Assembly (NCBI RefSeq): GCF_002080395.1
Contig: NZ_CP020479.1
Span: 1 to 64,000, forward strand
Direction of reading: 5' to 3'
From: Campylobacter helveticus
Lineage (GTDB): Bacteria > Campylobacterota > Campylobacteria > Campylobacterales > Campylobacteraceae
Length of the DNA: 64,000 nt
The notes under the pieces are model-generated. The model searched no databases and was not told where the DNA came from. It saw only the letters and a program-made list of their open reading frames with translations. Positions 57,457-64,000 of this stretch are shown here, piece by piece. Position 1 is the first letter of the stretch, and every line of letters begins with the position of its first letter. A program made the translations under genes and the position numbers.

Positions 57457-58325
57457 TGAAAAAGAAACTTATCTTAATCTCCCTCTTAGCTTTTTATCTT
57501 TCTTCTTGTAAAGAAAATACAAGCAATGATGAAAGTATTAAAGAAGTAGATAGAAATTTCACGCAAAAACTTATTAGCGAGACAAAGGCTAGTTTAAGTG
57601 CAAATCTTAATGAGGGCAATATCATTGCAGATAATGAAACAAACACAAGTTTGCAAAGTAATGCTCTCAATGACACTCAAAAGATAGAAAAGATTAAAGC
57701 CTTTTATGAAGAAAGGTTAAAACCTAACTTTGCTAATGCTAAAGTGAGCTTTATTAAAAAAGTTTATCTTAATGGCTTAGAAGCCTTTGTATTTGAATTT
57801 GAAGTGGCAGGAGAAAAGAGCAAGGAATTAGTCTATGTTAAAGGGGATTTATTTTTTGCAGAGGCAATTAAATTTAGCGATTTAAAATCCTTAAGAGATG
57901 AGGGGCAAGAACTTCTTGCAAAAGATAAATTTAAAGACATATTAGAAGCTTTAAAAGAGGATAGTGCATTTATTATCACTTTAGGAAGTGGAGATAAAGA
58001 GCTTTATGTTTTTAGCGACCCTGAGTGTCCTTATTGTAAAAAGCATTTAGCAAAAATAGATGAGAACTATTTAAAAGAGCATAAAATCCATTTTATCTTT
58101 TATTCTATCCACGATAATCACAAAATCACAGCTTCGCTTTATAAAGAACTAAAAGATAAGAAAAATGATAATGAAAAACTTAAAATCATTAAACATTATT
58201 TTTTCGAAAATCCCTCTTATGAAAGCATAAGCGAAGAAGAGGCTAAAAAGACAAATAAACTTTTTGAAAAGTATAAAGATTTAGGTGTCATTTATACACC
58301 CTTTGAAATAGAAACAAAGAATTAA
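57456..58325 (+). CDS. DsbC-like thiol-disulphide lipoprotein
   Basis: A lipoprotein signal (LILISLLAFYLSSC) is followed by a variable region, an NTF2/DsbC-like dimerisation part and a thioredoxin domain with active site FSDPECPYCKKH (C-P-Y-C near 190). A cis-proline is likely at VIYTPF. It is 289 residues. It should be anchored to a membrane and isomerise disulphides in exported T4SS proteins such as 27964-29085. Confidence 0.75.
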   Translation: MKKKLILISLLAFYLSSCKENTSNDESIKEVDRNFTQKLISETKASLSANLNEGNIIADNETNTSLQSNALNDTQKIEKIKAFYEERLKPNFANAKVSFIKKVYLNGLEAFVFEFEVAGEKSKELVYVKGDLFFAEAIKFSDLKSLRDEGQELLAKDKFKDILEALKEDSAFIITLGSGDKELYVFSDPECPYCKKHLAKIDENYLKEHKIHFIFYSIHDNHKITASLYKELKDKKNDNEKLKIIKHYFFENPSYESISEEEAKKTNKLFEKYKDLGVIYTPFEIETKN

Positions 58326-58340
58326 AAATAAGGAAGGTAA

Positions 58341-58985
58341 ATGGATAGTCTAGGAAATTCTGCTACCCAAACCATAGTAACAGCTTTTACCTTTGGAACT
58401 TGTGCTTTAGCATTTGCAACACTGCCTTTTTTATTTGTGCTTGTCAATGGACTTTTAAAGGCTAATAGTGGTAATACGCAATCAAGCTCCATTATTAATG
58501 TCTTCGTTATAGCTTTTGGGGTGCATTTTATCTCTTGTATCTTTTTTATGCTCGGCATTAAATTACTTGATATTTTAAATGCTATTTATGAGGCAAATTT
58601 CTTACAAAATAAAATCTTTCCTATCTTTTGGGCTAGGGGAGAAAGTGCTGTAATGAATTTAGCAGGAGCTAGTGGAAATAGCGTGGAAGATAAGGGTGCT
58701 TATCTACAACTTGCCTTAGTGCAAGAAGTAACTGATTGGTTCATACTGCTAATGTTTTGGGTGGTGTTTTTTACAGCGACTGCTTATGGGAGCATACAGG
58801 CAAAAAAAGATGTGATGCACTTTAATTATATTTCTATGCTTGTATGGGTAGGAATTGCAAATGTGGTGGGCTTTTTTGTCTTTATTCTTTGGGCTAAGAT
58901 AGCATCTTTGGCTATGTTTATTCCTAATGGAGAGGATATATTAATGAAGCTCTGGGAAGCTTATCAAAATTTATTGAAAGCTTAA
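58341..58985 (+). CDS. polytopic membrane protein, T4SS accessory
   Basis: A 214-residue protein with about four membrane helices (12-37, 47-70, 122-142, 155-180) and a periplasmic loop. Ribosome site AAGGAAGGTAA. It may be an inner-membrane channel component. Not recognised. Confidence 0.5.
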   Translation: MDSLGNSATQTIVTAFTFGTCALAFATLPFLFVLVNGLLKANSGNTQSSSIINVFVIAFGVHFISCIFFMLGIKLLDILNAIYEANFLQNKIFPIFWARGESAVMNLAGASGNSVEDKGAYLQLALVQEVTDWFILLMFWVVFFTATAYGSIQAKKDVMHFNYISMLVWVGIANVVGFFVFILWAKIASLAMFIPNGEDILMKLWEAYQNLLKA

Positions 58986-59078
58986 TCAATGTCCTTTTTC
59001 AAAATCCATCAAAGTCCTATAACACAAAGAATAGAAACTTTGTATTTATTAGAAACAAATCATTTCAAAGGAGAAATA

Positions 59079-59636
59079 ATGCAATTTAGCAAAGAAGAAA
59101 AACAAGAATTAAAAGAGCTTTATACTAAGCTAAGAACTCTTTATGAAGAAAGAGCAAAACAAGAAGTGCTTAAAAAAGAAAGAGAGGATAAACTTAAAGA
59201 TGAATTTGCCTTTGCTCTTGATTTAAAGAACAAACAAGGTGAATTACAAAGCTCTAAGGTAAAAATGCCTTTAGTTTCTGCCTTACTTGATGAGCTTTAT
59301 AAAGATAAAGAAAATAAAAAAGAGTTAGAGTATGAATTAATGCAAGATTACAAAAGCTTAATCAAAAGTAAAAAGATTAATGAAGAGGCTTTAAAAGCAA
59401 TAATAAGTGCGGAAGAAAACCTTAATGAAAACGCTACTTTCATTAAAGAAGCTTATAAAGATAGCACCTTTTGTTCTAAAGAGAGTTTAGATGCCTTAAC
59501 GCTTATCTTAAAAGATGAATTTAAACTAATGCTAGGTGATGCTTATGAAAAGGCTGGATACGACATAAAGCCTATAAAAGATAAAGCAGAATTAGAAAAA
59601 CTTAGCCAAAGCATTAAAGAGCTTTTAGGAATTTAA
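59079..59636 (+). CDS. hypothetical helical protein
   Basis: A 185-residue charged helical protein. The start at 59079 follows AAAGGAG; the longer frame from 58989 lacks a ribosome site. The stop is followed by AAAGGAGG, an orphan ribosome site that ends at the left edge of structured element copy 3. Function unknown. Confidence 0.6.
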   Translation: MQFSKEEKQELKELYTKLRTLYEERAKQEVLKKEREDKLKDEFAFALDLKNKQGELQSSKVKMPLVSALLDELYKDKENKKELEYELMQDYKSLIKSKKINEEALKAIISAEENLNENATFIKEAYKDSTFCSKESLDALTLILKDEFKLMLGDAYEKAGYDIKPIKDKAELEKLSQSIKELLGI

Positions 59637-59649
59637 AGAAAGGAGGAAG

Positions 59650-59859
59650 GATTAAAGAAGTTTAGCCAAAGGGCATCTTAGTCCCCTCAAAAGAGGGGAA
59701 GGTTTAATAAACCTTGACTACTACTAAGCAAAGTAGTATAATTATCACTAGAATTTGATGATTCAATCTAATCACCGCCTTTCTGGGCGATGATTCAGTG
59801 TCAAAGGTGGCGACCTTTGGCACTCCACCCTTTGAAATTATATCCAAACTTCTTTAATC
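59650..59859 (+). repeat. structured promoter-bearing element, copy 3 (between RBS and start codon)
   Basis: Perfect 14-bp terminal inverted repeats, GATTAAAGAAGTTT (59650-59663) and its complement (59846-59859), enclose GCCAAAGG/CCTTTGGC (59665-59672 / 59814-59821). Inner hairpins are CCCCTC-AAAA-GAGGGG (59683-59698), AAGGTTT/AAACCTT (59699-59715), AATCA-CGCC/GGCG-TGATT (59770-59795) and GTG-CAAAGG/CCTTTG-CAC (59798-59823). A promoter lies in the middle. The frame used in copies 1 and 2 has stop codons here. The element lies between AAAGGAGG and the ATG at 59871. Confidence 0.85.
59714..59742 (+). promoter_or_regulatory. near-consensus promoter inside element copy 3
   Basis: TTGACT (59714-59719), 17-base spacer, TATAAT (59737-59742). 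It probably drives the exported-protein gene at 59871. Confidence 0.75.
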
Positions 59860-59870
59860 TCTAAAAATCA

Positions 59871-60200
59871 ATGTTTAGAACAATCTTAACGCTTAGTCTT
59901 TTAAGTATTTTTGCATATGCTGGTGTATGGAGTTCTATGGCTCAAAGTGGCTTTAGTGGTGCTTATAATCAGCTCAATAACTTCGTCTCTAATCAAAACA
60001 AAGAAATAGAAGACTTTTGGAACAATGAAATTAAGCCTCTGGTCGAAGAAATCAACAAAGAAAGCAAAGCAAAAGAAGAAAAACTAGCTATTTTAAGAGA
60101 ATTGGAAAAAGCCATTCTTTTAAACGAAAAAGAAATTGAGTTTTTACTCCATAAAGAAAACGAGCTTTTGGGAAATAAGGCTAATGTGATAGGACAATAG
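59871..60200 (+). CDS. small exported protein, VirB5-like family member
   Basis: A 109-residue protein with a signal peptide (RTILTLSLLSIFAYA) and helices ending NEKEIEFLLHKENELLG. It is the clearest member of the four-protein family. No ribosome site lies next to its ATG; the nearest is upstream of structured element copy 3, which separates the two by 210 bases. Confidence 0.6.
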   Translation: MFRTILTLSLLSIFAYAGVWSSMAQSGFSGAYNQLNNFVSNQNKEIEDFWNNEIKPLVEEINKESKAKEEKLAILRELEKAILLNEKEIEFLLHKENELLGNKANVIGQ

Positions 60201-60274
60201 CCTTGAAAAATAAAATCTATAATGAAAGGAATATCTTAAGGAGCTTTGAAATGATAGCAAGGAAGATTAAATAA

Positions 60275-60889
60275 ATGAAAGATTTATATAAAAGCTTTAA
60301 AGATAAAATAGATACCGCTCGTAAAAATAGACAAGAAAAACGAGGCATTTACAATGTAAGTTTTAATGAGAAAGACTCAACGCCTATCAATGCTGAACTT
60401 GAAGCCATTGAAAATATCATTATAGATTATGTCGTGCATTATATAAAAGGTTGGCACAACGAAAGAAGAGATAAAGGAAGAGGTGCAGAGCATATTAAAC
60501 TCCACTTAGAAAAAGGCAGTGAGGGAGAAATCACTTTAGAGGAATTGTTAAATCTTGGCAACTCTATAAGAGAATATTTAAAATTATTTAAAGAACCTTA
60601 CCTTGAAGATTTAAATAAAGATGGAAAAGTTTTTGAATGGGAAAATGATGAGGGTGTGCGTTTTAGAATTGCAACTGATAAAATCAAAGGGGAGGGTCTC
60701 ATTCCGCCACTATCCCCCTTTGATGAGATAATTATAACCTTTTACTCTGATAGAAATCTTAATGAAAAAATGGAATTTAAAAATCCTAAGGTAAGAGAAT
60801 ACTACGCAAATAAAGAAAATTTTCAAAAGAGTGAAAGCACAAATGAAAATTCTCTTTTAACTACTAAAAAGCTAAGGCTTAAAAAATGA
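60275..60889 (+). CDS. PBECR-like putative ribonuclease effector, paralogue 3
   Basis: A 204-residue paralogue of 25588 and 29095 with the G-A-E-H-I-K-L-H-L core and ITLEELLNLGNSIREY. Its N-terminal 30 residues match paralogue 2 and its middle matches paralogue 1, so it looks mosaic. The palindromic insert is at 60685-60741. The tail is KKLRLKK. Unlike the others it has no following membrane cassette. Confidence 0.6.
   Translation: MKDLYKSFKDKIDTARKNRQEKRGIYNVSFNEKDSTPINAELEAIENIIIDYVVHYIKGWHNERRDKGRGAEHIKLHLEKGSEGEITLEELLNLGNSIREYLKLFKEPYLEDLNKDGKVFEWENDEGVRFRIATDKIKGEGLIPPLSPFDEIIITFYSDRNLNEKMEFKNPKVREYYANKENFQKSESTNENSLLTTKKLRLKK
60685..60741 (+). repeat. in-frame palindromic insert in PBECR-like paralogue 3
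   Basis: CAAAGGGG (60685-60692) pairs perfectly with CCCCTTTG (60715-60722). The end GATAATTATAACC follows. Compared with paralogue 1, the loop is six bases shorter and the frame is kept. Confidence 0.65.
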
Positions 60890-60917
60890 TTTTAAAACTT
60901 AAATTAAAGGAAACTCA

Positions 60918-61364
60918 ATGAAAGAAAAAACAAAATCTATTCTGCAAGAAAACATAGAACTCTTAAACTCTATCCATAACATCGTAGAGTTTTTTAAAAA
61001 GCATAAGAATCTTACAAGCTATGAAAGCAATTTTAGTGTAGAAAAAGATGAGGAATATGAATACTTCCATCTAAGCTTTACTAGGTCTAAAAAATATAAT
61101 GATTGTTTAAATTTTACAATCTATAACCATTCCCATAGAAAGCTTGTATTTGAAGAAGTAGAATACAAAGAAATCTTAAAAACACTCATCTTAATATTAA
61201 TTAATATCTATAAGCTTAAAGAATTTGAAAAGGCTTATAATACACCTTTAAACGACACAACACAAGATAATATAACAACACAAAGCACAACACAAGATAA
61301 GACGACACTAAATAATCATAAAGCAAATTCCCAAGAGAAGAAAAGCTTTTATGTGGAAAAGTGA
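60918..61364 (+). CDS. hypothetical protein with EKKSFYVE tail
   Basis: A 148-residue protein with a helical/beta N-terminal domain and a T/N/Q/D-rich repeat (TTQDNITTQSTTQDKTT). It ends SQEKKSFYVEK. The next gene ends in the same EKKSFYVE, encoded by identical DNA (GAGAAGAAAAGCTTTTATG), although the proteins are otherwise unrelated. Not recognised. Confidence 0.55.
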   Translation: MKEKTKSILQENIELLNSIHNIVEFFKKHKNLTSYESNFSVEKDEEYEYFHLSFTRSKKYNDCLNFTIYNHSHRKLVFEEVEYKEILKTLILILINIYKLKEFEKAYNTPLNDTTQDNITTQSTTQDKTTLNNHKANSQEKKSFYVEK

Positions 61365-61399
61365 AAGAAAAAAACACAAATTAAAGAAAGGACAGAATT

Positions 61400-61627
61400 A
61401 TGGAAATGATTTTTTATTATGGAGAGCAAATTAACGAGGGTGATATAGTAGAGCTTAAAAGTCTTAACGAAAAGCATTATGGAGTTGTTTTAAAGGACTT
61501 TAAGGTCGCTTTTTATAATTATGATAATGATAAGGACGAACGCTTTAATATAATGGATTTAGGAAAAGTGGGGTGTAGGTTTGAAACAATAAAGGTTGTA
61601 GAGAAGAAAAGCTTTTATGTGGAATAA
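61400..61627 (+). CDS. small hypothetical protein with EKKSFYVE tail
   Basis: A 75-residue beta-rich protein (FYYGEQINEGDIVELKS, YGVVLKDFKVAFY) that may form a small SH3-like or YopX-related barrel. It ends VEKKSFYVE, shared with the preceding gene. Ribosome site AAAGGACAG. Confidence 0.55.
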   Translation: MEMIFYYGEQINEGDIVELKSLNEKHYGVVLKDFKVAFYNYDNDKDERFNIMDLGKVGCRFETIKVVEKKSFYVE

Positions 61628-61705
61628 AACACCAACAGAGACTAAGAGCTATTCTAATTTTAATGAAACAATATAAAAATAAAATCAATTATAGAAAGGA
61701 GAAAA

Positions 61706-61924
61706 GATTTAAGAAGTTTAGGTAAAATGCCAAAGGGATTGTAGTCCTCCCAAAAAGGGAGGTGGCTTTAATAAGCCTTGACAGCAATCATACATAGTAG
61801 TATAATTGCAACTACAATGAAGGACATTGAACTCACCTCCCAACAGGGCGGTAAATTAACGCCATCGGGGTAGCAGCCCTTTGGCGTTGCACCCTAATGA
61901 AATGATACCTAAACTCTTTAAATC
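61706..61924 (+). repeat. structured promoter-bearing element, copy 4 (between RBS and start codon)
   Basis: Terminal inverted repeats of 19 bases with two mismatches (61706-61724 / 61906-61924) enclose GCCAAAGGG/CCCTTTGGC (61729-61737 / 61877-61885). Inner hairpins include CCTCCC-AAAAA-GGGAGG (61746-61762) and GGCTT/AAGCC (61764-61777). GGGAGGTG (61757-61764) can instead pair with CACCTCCC (61834-61841). AAAGGAG lies just before the element and ATG 61936 just after it. Confidence 0.85.
61778..61806 (+). promoter_or_regulatory. consensus sigma-70 promoter inside element copy 4
   Basis: TTGACA (61778-61783), 17-base spacer, TATAAT (61801-61806). It points at the thermonuclease gene. Confidence 0.75.
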
Positions 61925-61935
61925 CTAAAAATACA

Positions 61936-62538
61936 ATGAATTTAAAACCCATCAACCTACTCAAAAGAATACTAAAAACAAAGAAGATAACTTTTTCTTT
62001 AGTGATTGCGATTGTTATTTTTGTCATCAGTCAAAGTCCAAGCTTATCTTCAAGCTTAAACCACAATATACTTTCAAACCTTAATCTCACCCATTTCCTC
62101 CCTCAAAACACACTAAGCTATTCTAATACACAAGGAAGAGTTTTAAGAGTGATAGACGGAGATACCATAGAATTATTAGTCAAGCAAGAAGATATTAAAC
62201 AAAGTCCTAAGATTAAAGTGCGTTTATTTGGCATAGACGCCCCTGAGAAAAAACAAGCTTATGGAAAAGAAGCAAAAGAGTTTTTAAGTTCTCTCATTTT
62301 AGATAAGGAAATTACTTTAATCATTAACGATAAGGATAAATATCAAAGAACTATAGGCACAATCCTTTTAAACGATAAAGACATTAATAAAGAAATGGTT
62401 AAAAATGGTTATGCGTGGGCTTATGAAAGTTATTCTACAAAATACCTTACAGAGCAAGCAGACGCACAAATGTTTAAACTAGGACTTTGGCAAGATGAAA
62501 ATGCTATAAAGCCTAGTGAGTTTAGGAGGGGCAAATGA
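61936..62538 (+). CDS. thermonuclease (SNase-like)
   Basis: After an N-terminal membrane or signal segment (about residues 18-34), the staphylococcal-nuclease domain is complete: RVIDGDTIEL (metal-binding Asp), VRLFGIDAPEKKQAYG (Arg and Glu) and DKYQRTIG (second Arg). It is 200 residues and ends FRRGK. It should be exported or membrane-anchored and cut DNA or RNA outside the cytoplasm. Its start codon lacks an adjacent ribosome site because of element copy 4. Confidence 0.85.
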   Translation: MNLKPINLLKRILKTKKITFSLVIAIVIFVISQSPSLSSSLNHNILSNLNLTHFLPQNTLSYSNTQGRVLRVIDGDTIELLVKQEDIKQSPKIKVRLFGIDAPEKKQAYGKEAKEFLSSLILDKEITLIINDKDKYQRTIGTILLNDKDINKEMVKNGYAWAYESYSTKYLTEQADAQMFKLGLWQDENAIKPSEFRRGK

Positions 62539-63413
62539 TAGTTTTAATACTTTTTCTCTGCTTAACCTTTATTTTTTGGACTAAGCACAAACTTGATTTA
62601 GAAAGAGAATTTATCTATGAATATGGTTCTTATATTATGGGGCTTAGTAGTGTTTTAATTTATGCGTATTTGTATATGAGTGAAGAAAAACAGACAAGTT
62701 TTTATTACTTATTTTTAATTCCTTGTTTTTTATTTTTGCTTTATTACATTAAACAAAAAATAAAAGCTAAACCTTTAAATATAGAAGCGAACCAACAAAG
62801 ATACTTTGATGAAGTTGATGCTTCTATGATAAATGAGTATTATAAGAGCAGAAAAGACATAAAGAGCAATAGAATAGAAGTAAGTGTCAATAAAGAAAGT
62901 AAAAAGCTGATGAAAAATGGCAAAATCGTGCCTGAGTTTTTCTTACTTTATCATCATTTAGAGCCAACTAGGGTAAAAGATATAAATGAGCTTAAGAGCA
63001 ATACCATTTTTGCCATTATCTTTAAAAAGCTTGAGGAATTTATCAAACTTAAAGAAGTTAAAATCGATTATGAAAAAGAACTCGCTTGCAATAATCATTA
63101 TTTAGCAGAGTTTTTCTTAATGGAGCTTTGGGAAAAATACACTCCACAATTTAATATCTCAGTCGCAAATTTAGACATACTCGCTAAAAATGAAAAAGAA
63201 AGAGAATTCTTAGGGGCATTAGATTTAATCCATCTAAATTGCGTTAAAAGAAAAGGGGCGGTGTTTTACTATAAATACCTTGAGTTTAAAGATAGGATTA
63301 AAGAATATGTCAAAAACGAAGTGAGTGAAAATCCTACAAATGAGAGTGGATTTGATGAAACTTATGCAAAGGAAAATGATAGTGATAAAACACCTTATAA
63401 AACACAAAACTGA
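62535..63413 (+). CDS. two-TM protein with large cytoplasmic domain
   Basis: A 292-residue protein with membrane helices at the N-terminus (about 2-15, 34-50 and 58-72). A cytoplasmic domain follows, containing LLYHHLEPTRVKDINELKSN and a helical end with S/D/E/K-rich residues. It overlaps the nuclease gene (ATGA). Not recognised; possibly a T4SS or regulatory membrane protein. Confidence 0.55.
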   Translation: MIVLILFLCLTFIFWTKHKLDLEREFIYEYGSYIMGLSSVLIYAYLYMSEEKQTSFYYLFLIPCFLFLLYYIKQKIKAKPLNIEANQQRYFDEVDASMINEYYKSRKDIKSNRIEVSVNKESKKLMKNGKIVPEFFLLYHHLEPTRVKDINELKSNTIFAIIFKKLEEFIKLKEVKIDYEKELACNNHYLAEFFLMELWEKYTPQFNISVANLDILAKNEKEREFLGALDLIHLNCVKRKGAVFYYKYLEFKDRIKEYVKNEVSENPTNESGFDETYAKENDSDKTPYKTQN

Positions 63414-63448
63414 CATTTTTGCTAAGTTTATGTGGAGTTAAGACTTTG

Positions 63449-63454
63449 GTATAA
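63449..63454 (+). promoter_or_regulatory. -10 box of the HipA-like gene
   Basis: GGTATAATTTGAG contains TATAAT about 30 bases before the ATG at 63483. No -35 box is visible, as usual for Campylobacter. The ribosome site AAGGAATAG follows. Confidence 0.6.
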
Positions 63455-63482
63455 TTTGAGATAAATTTTTAAGGAATAGATT

Positions 63483-64000
63483 ATGGATTATGTTTTAAAG
63501 AATAAAGACAAGGCAGTATTAAAATTTAAAGTAGAAAACATCGAAACAAAATCTATGGTTACAAATACCATAGAACTTAATCAAAAATTAGTAGAAATTG
63601 AAATCATAGAAAGTGCATTATTTCCAAAAAACTTACCTCTTAATGATTTAGAAAGAAATTTAGAGCTTTGGATTAAAGATAGAAAAGTCCCACAAAATAG
63701 AGCCTTTGTTGAAAACATTATTGCAACTTATGCTATTAATGGTAAAGAACAATTAATGGATTACATTGATGTTTCTTTAGGGCTTTCACTCAACGACTCT
63801 TTTTGGATAGTGCCTAAAGATAAAGCTTACAAATGGAAAGATTATAATCTTTACACAAATGATTTTAATGAAGCTTTAGCCTTAGTTGCCTTTGGGATAA
63901 AAACTGAAAGGATAGAGGGTATTACCTCTTCACCTGAATTTACCACTAATGGTATGCTTAGGAAATGTTGGCATAAAGATGAGAGTGGAATTTATCTTTA
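63483..64000 (+). CDS. HipA-like protein kinase, partial at window end
   Basis: The frame is open to the end of the window (172 residues seen). LGLSLNDSFWIVP, KWKDYNLYTNDFNEALALVAFG and SSPEFTTNGMLRKCWHKDE match the N-terminal half of HipA-like serine/threonine kinases without a HipB partner, the group that includes Helicobacter CtkA. Catalytic motifs lie beyond the end. It may be a toxin or a translocated kinase; which one cannot be judged here. Confidence 0.65.
   Translation, partial: MDYVLKNKDKAVLKFKVENIETKSMVTNTIELNQKLVEIEIIESALFPKNLPLNDLERNLELWIKDRKVPQNRAFVENIIATYAINGKEQLMDYIDVSLGLSLNDSFWIVPKDKAYKWKDYNLYTNDFNEALALVAFGIKTERIEGITSSPEFTTNGMLRKCWHKDESGIYL

Noticed and set aside
59650-59859. 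Element copies considered as tRNA or tmRNA because of cloverleaf-like hairpins
   Set aside because: There is no anticodon arm, TTC motif or CCA-type acceptor end; the outer stem and internal promoter do not fit tRNA.
20974-61924. Elements considered as insertion sequences or attC sites
   Set aside because: No transposase ORF, no consistent target-site duplication visible, and no integron-type core site; they are better called structured non-autonomous repeats.

Overview
The window is AT-rich, densely packed DNA with short Shine-Dalgarno-led genes that often overlap as ATGA or TAATG. It has an 18-G homopolymer of the kind used for phase variation and protein families typical of Campylobacterota. 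I read it as part of a large conjugative plasmid of a Campylobacter-like bacterium: a RepL-type initiator, ParA with a small partner, and a long type IV secretion (T4SS) gene set lie together, and I see no integrase, transposase, rRNA, tRNA or CRISPR array. An integrated element cannot be excluded because both ends are cut off.

Layout. 1-0.9 kb: AT-rich non-coding DNA and a conserved leader. 0.9-8.8 kb: a giant methylase/helicase with a second, overprinted gene in its 5' third. 8.9-16.4 kb: toxin-antitoxin and effector-like genes (AbiEi/AbiEii, RelB/RelE, NYN-domain protein, UvrD-like helicase, Fic, YopX). 16.4-19.5 kb (minus strand): long coiled-coil protein, RHH protein, ParA. 19.7-38 kb: T4SS genes (VirB2-like pilin, VirB9/VirB10-like and lipoprotein candidates, VirB8-like, VirB1 transglycosylase, VirB4), interleaved with PBECR-like nuclease paralogues and strings of tiny membrane proteins. 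38-43 kb: RepL, a phase-variable gene, AAA+ ATPase, YopX. 43-55 kb: two operons behind copies of the conserved leader, with topoisomerase IA, a second overprinted gene and a DotA/TraY-like membrane protein. 55-63 kb: more T4SS accessory genes (DsbC-like lipoprotein, polytopic proteins), a third PBECR-like paralogue, a thermonuclease, and the start of a HipA-like kinase gene.

How it may work together. The T4SS, replication, partition, topoisomerase and anti-restriction-like genes make a transfer machine. Many otherwise unrelated cytoplasmic proteins (Fic, AbiEii, YopX, PBECR-like nucleases and unknowns) end in a short basic tail such as R-x-R-K-R, which suggests T4SS cargo delivered to recipient or host cells; a translational-coupling explanation is also possible. 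No VirB11, VirD4-type coupling protein or convincing relaxase is visible.

Most novel signals. (1) Four copies of a roughly 180-220 bp structured element carry a perfect or near-perfect TTGACA-17-TATAAT promoter and covarying hairpins, and are inserted exactly at gene starts. (2) At least eight nested-palindrome inserts lie in frame inside effector-like genes. (3) Two related coiled-coil proteins are overprinted in the +1 frame of two different genes, each with a strong Shine-Dalgarno. (4) Basic C-terminal tail cassettes are shared between unrelated proteins.
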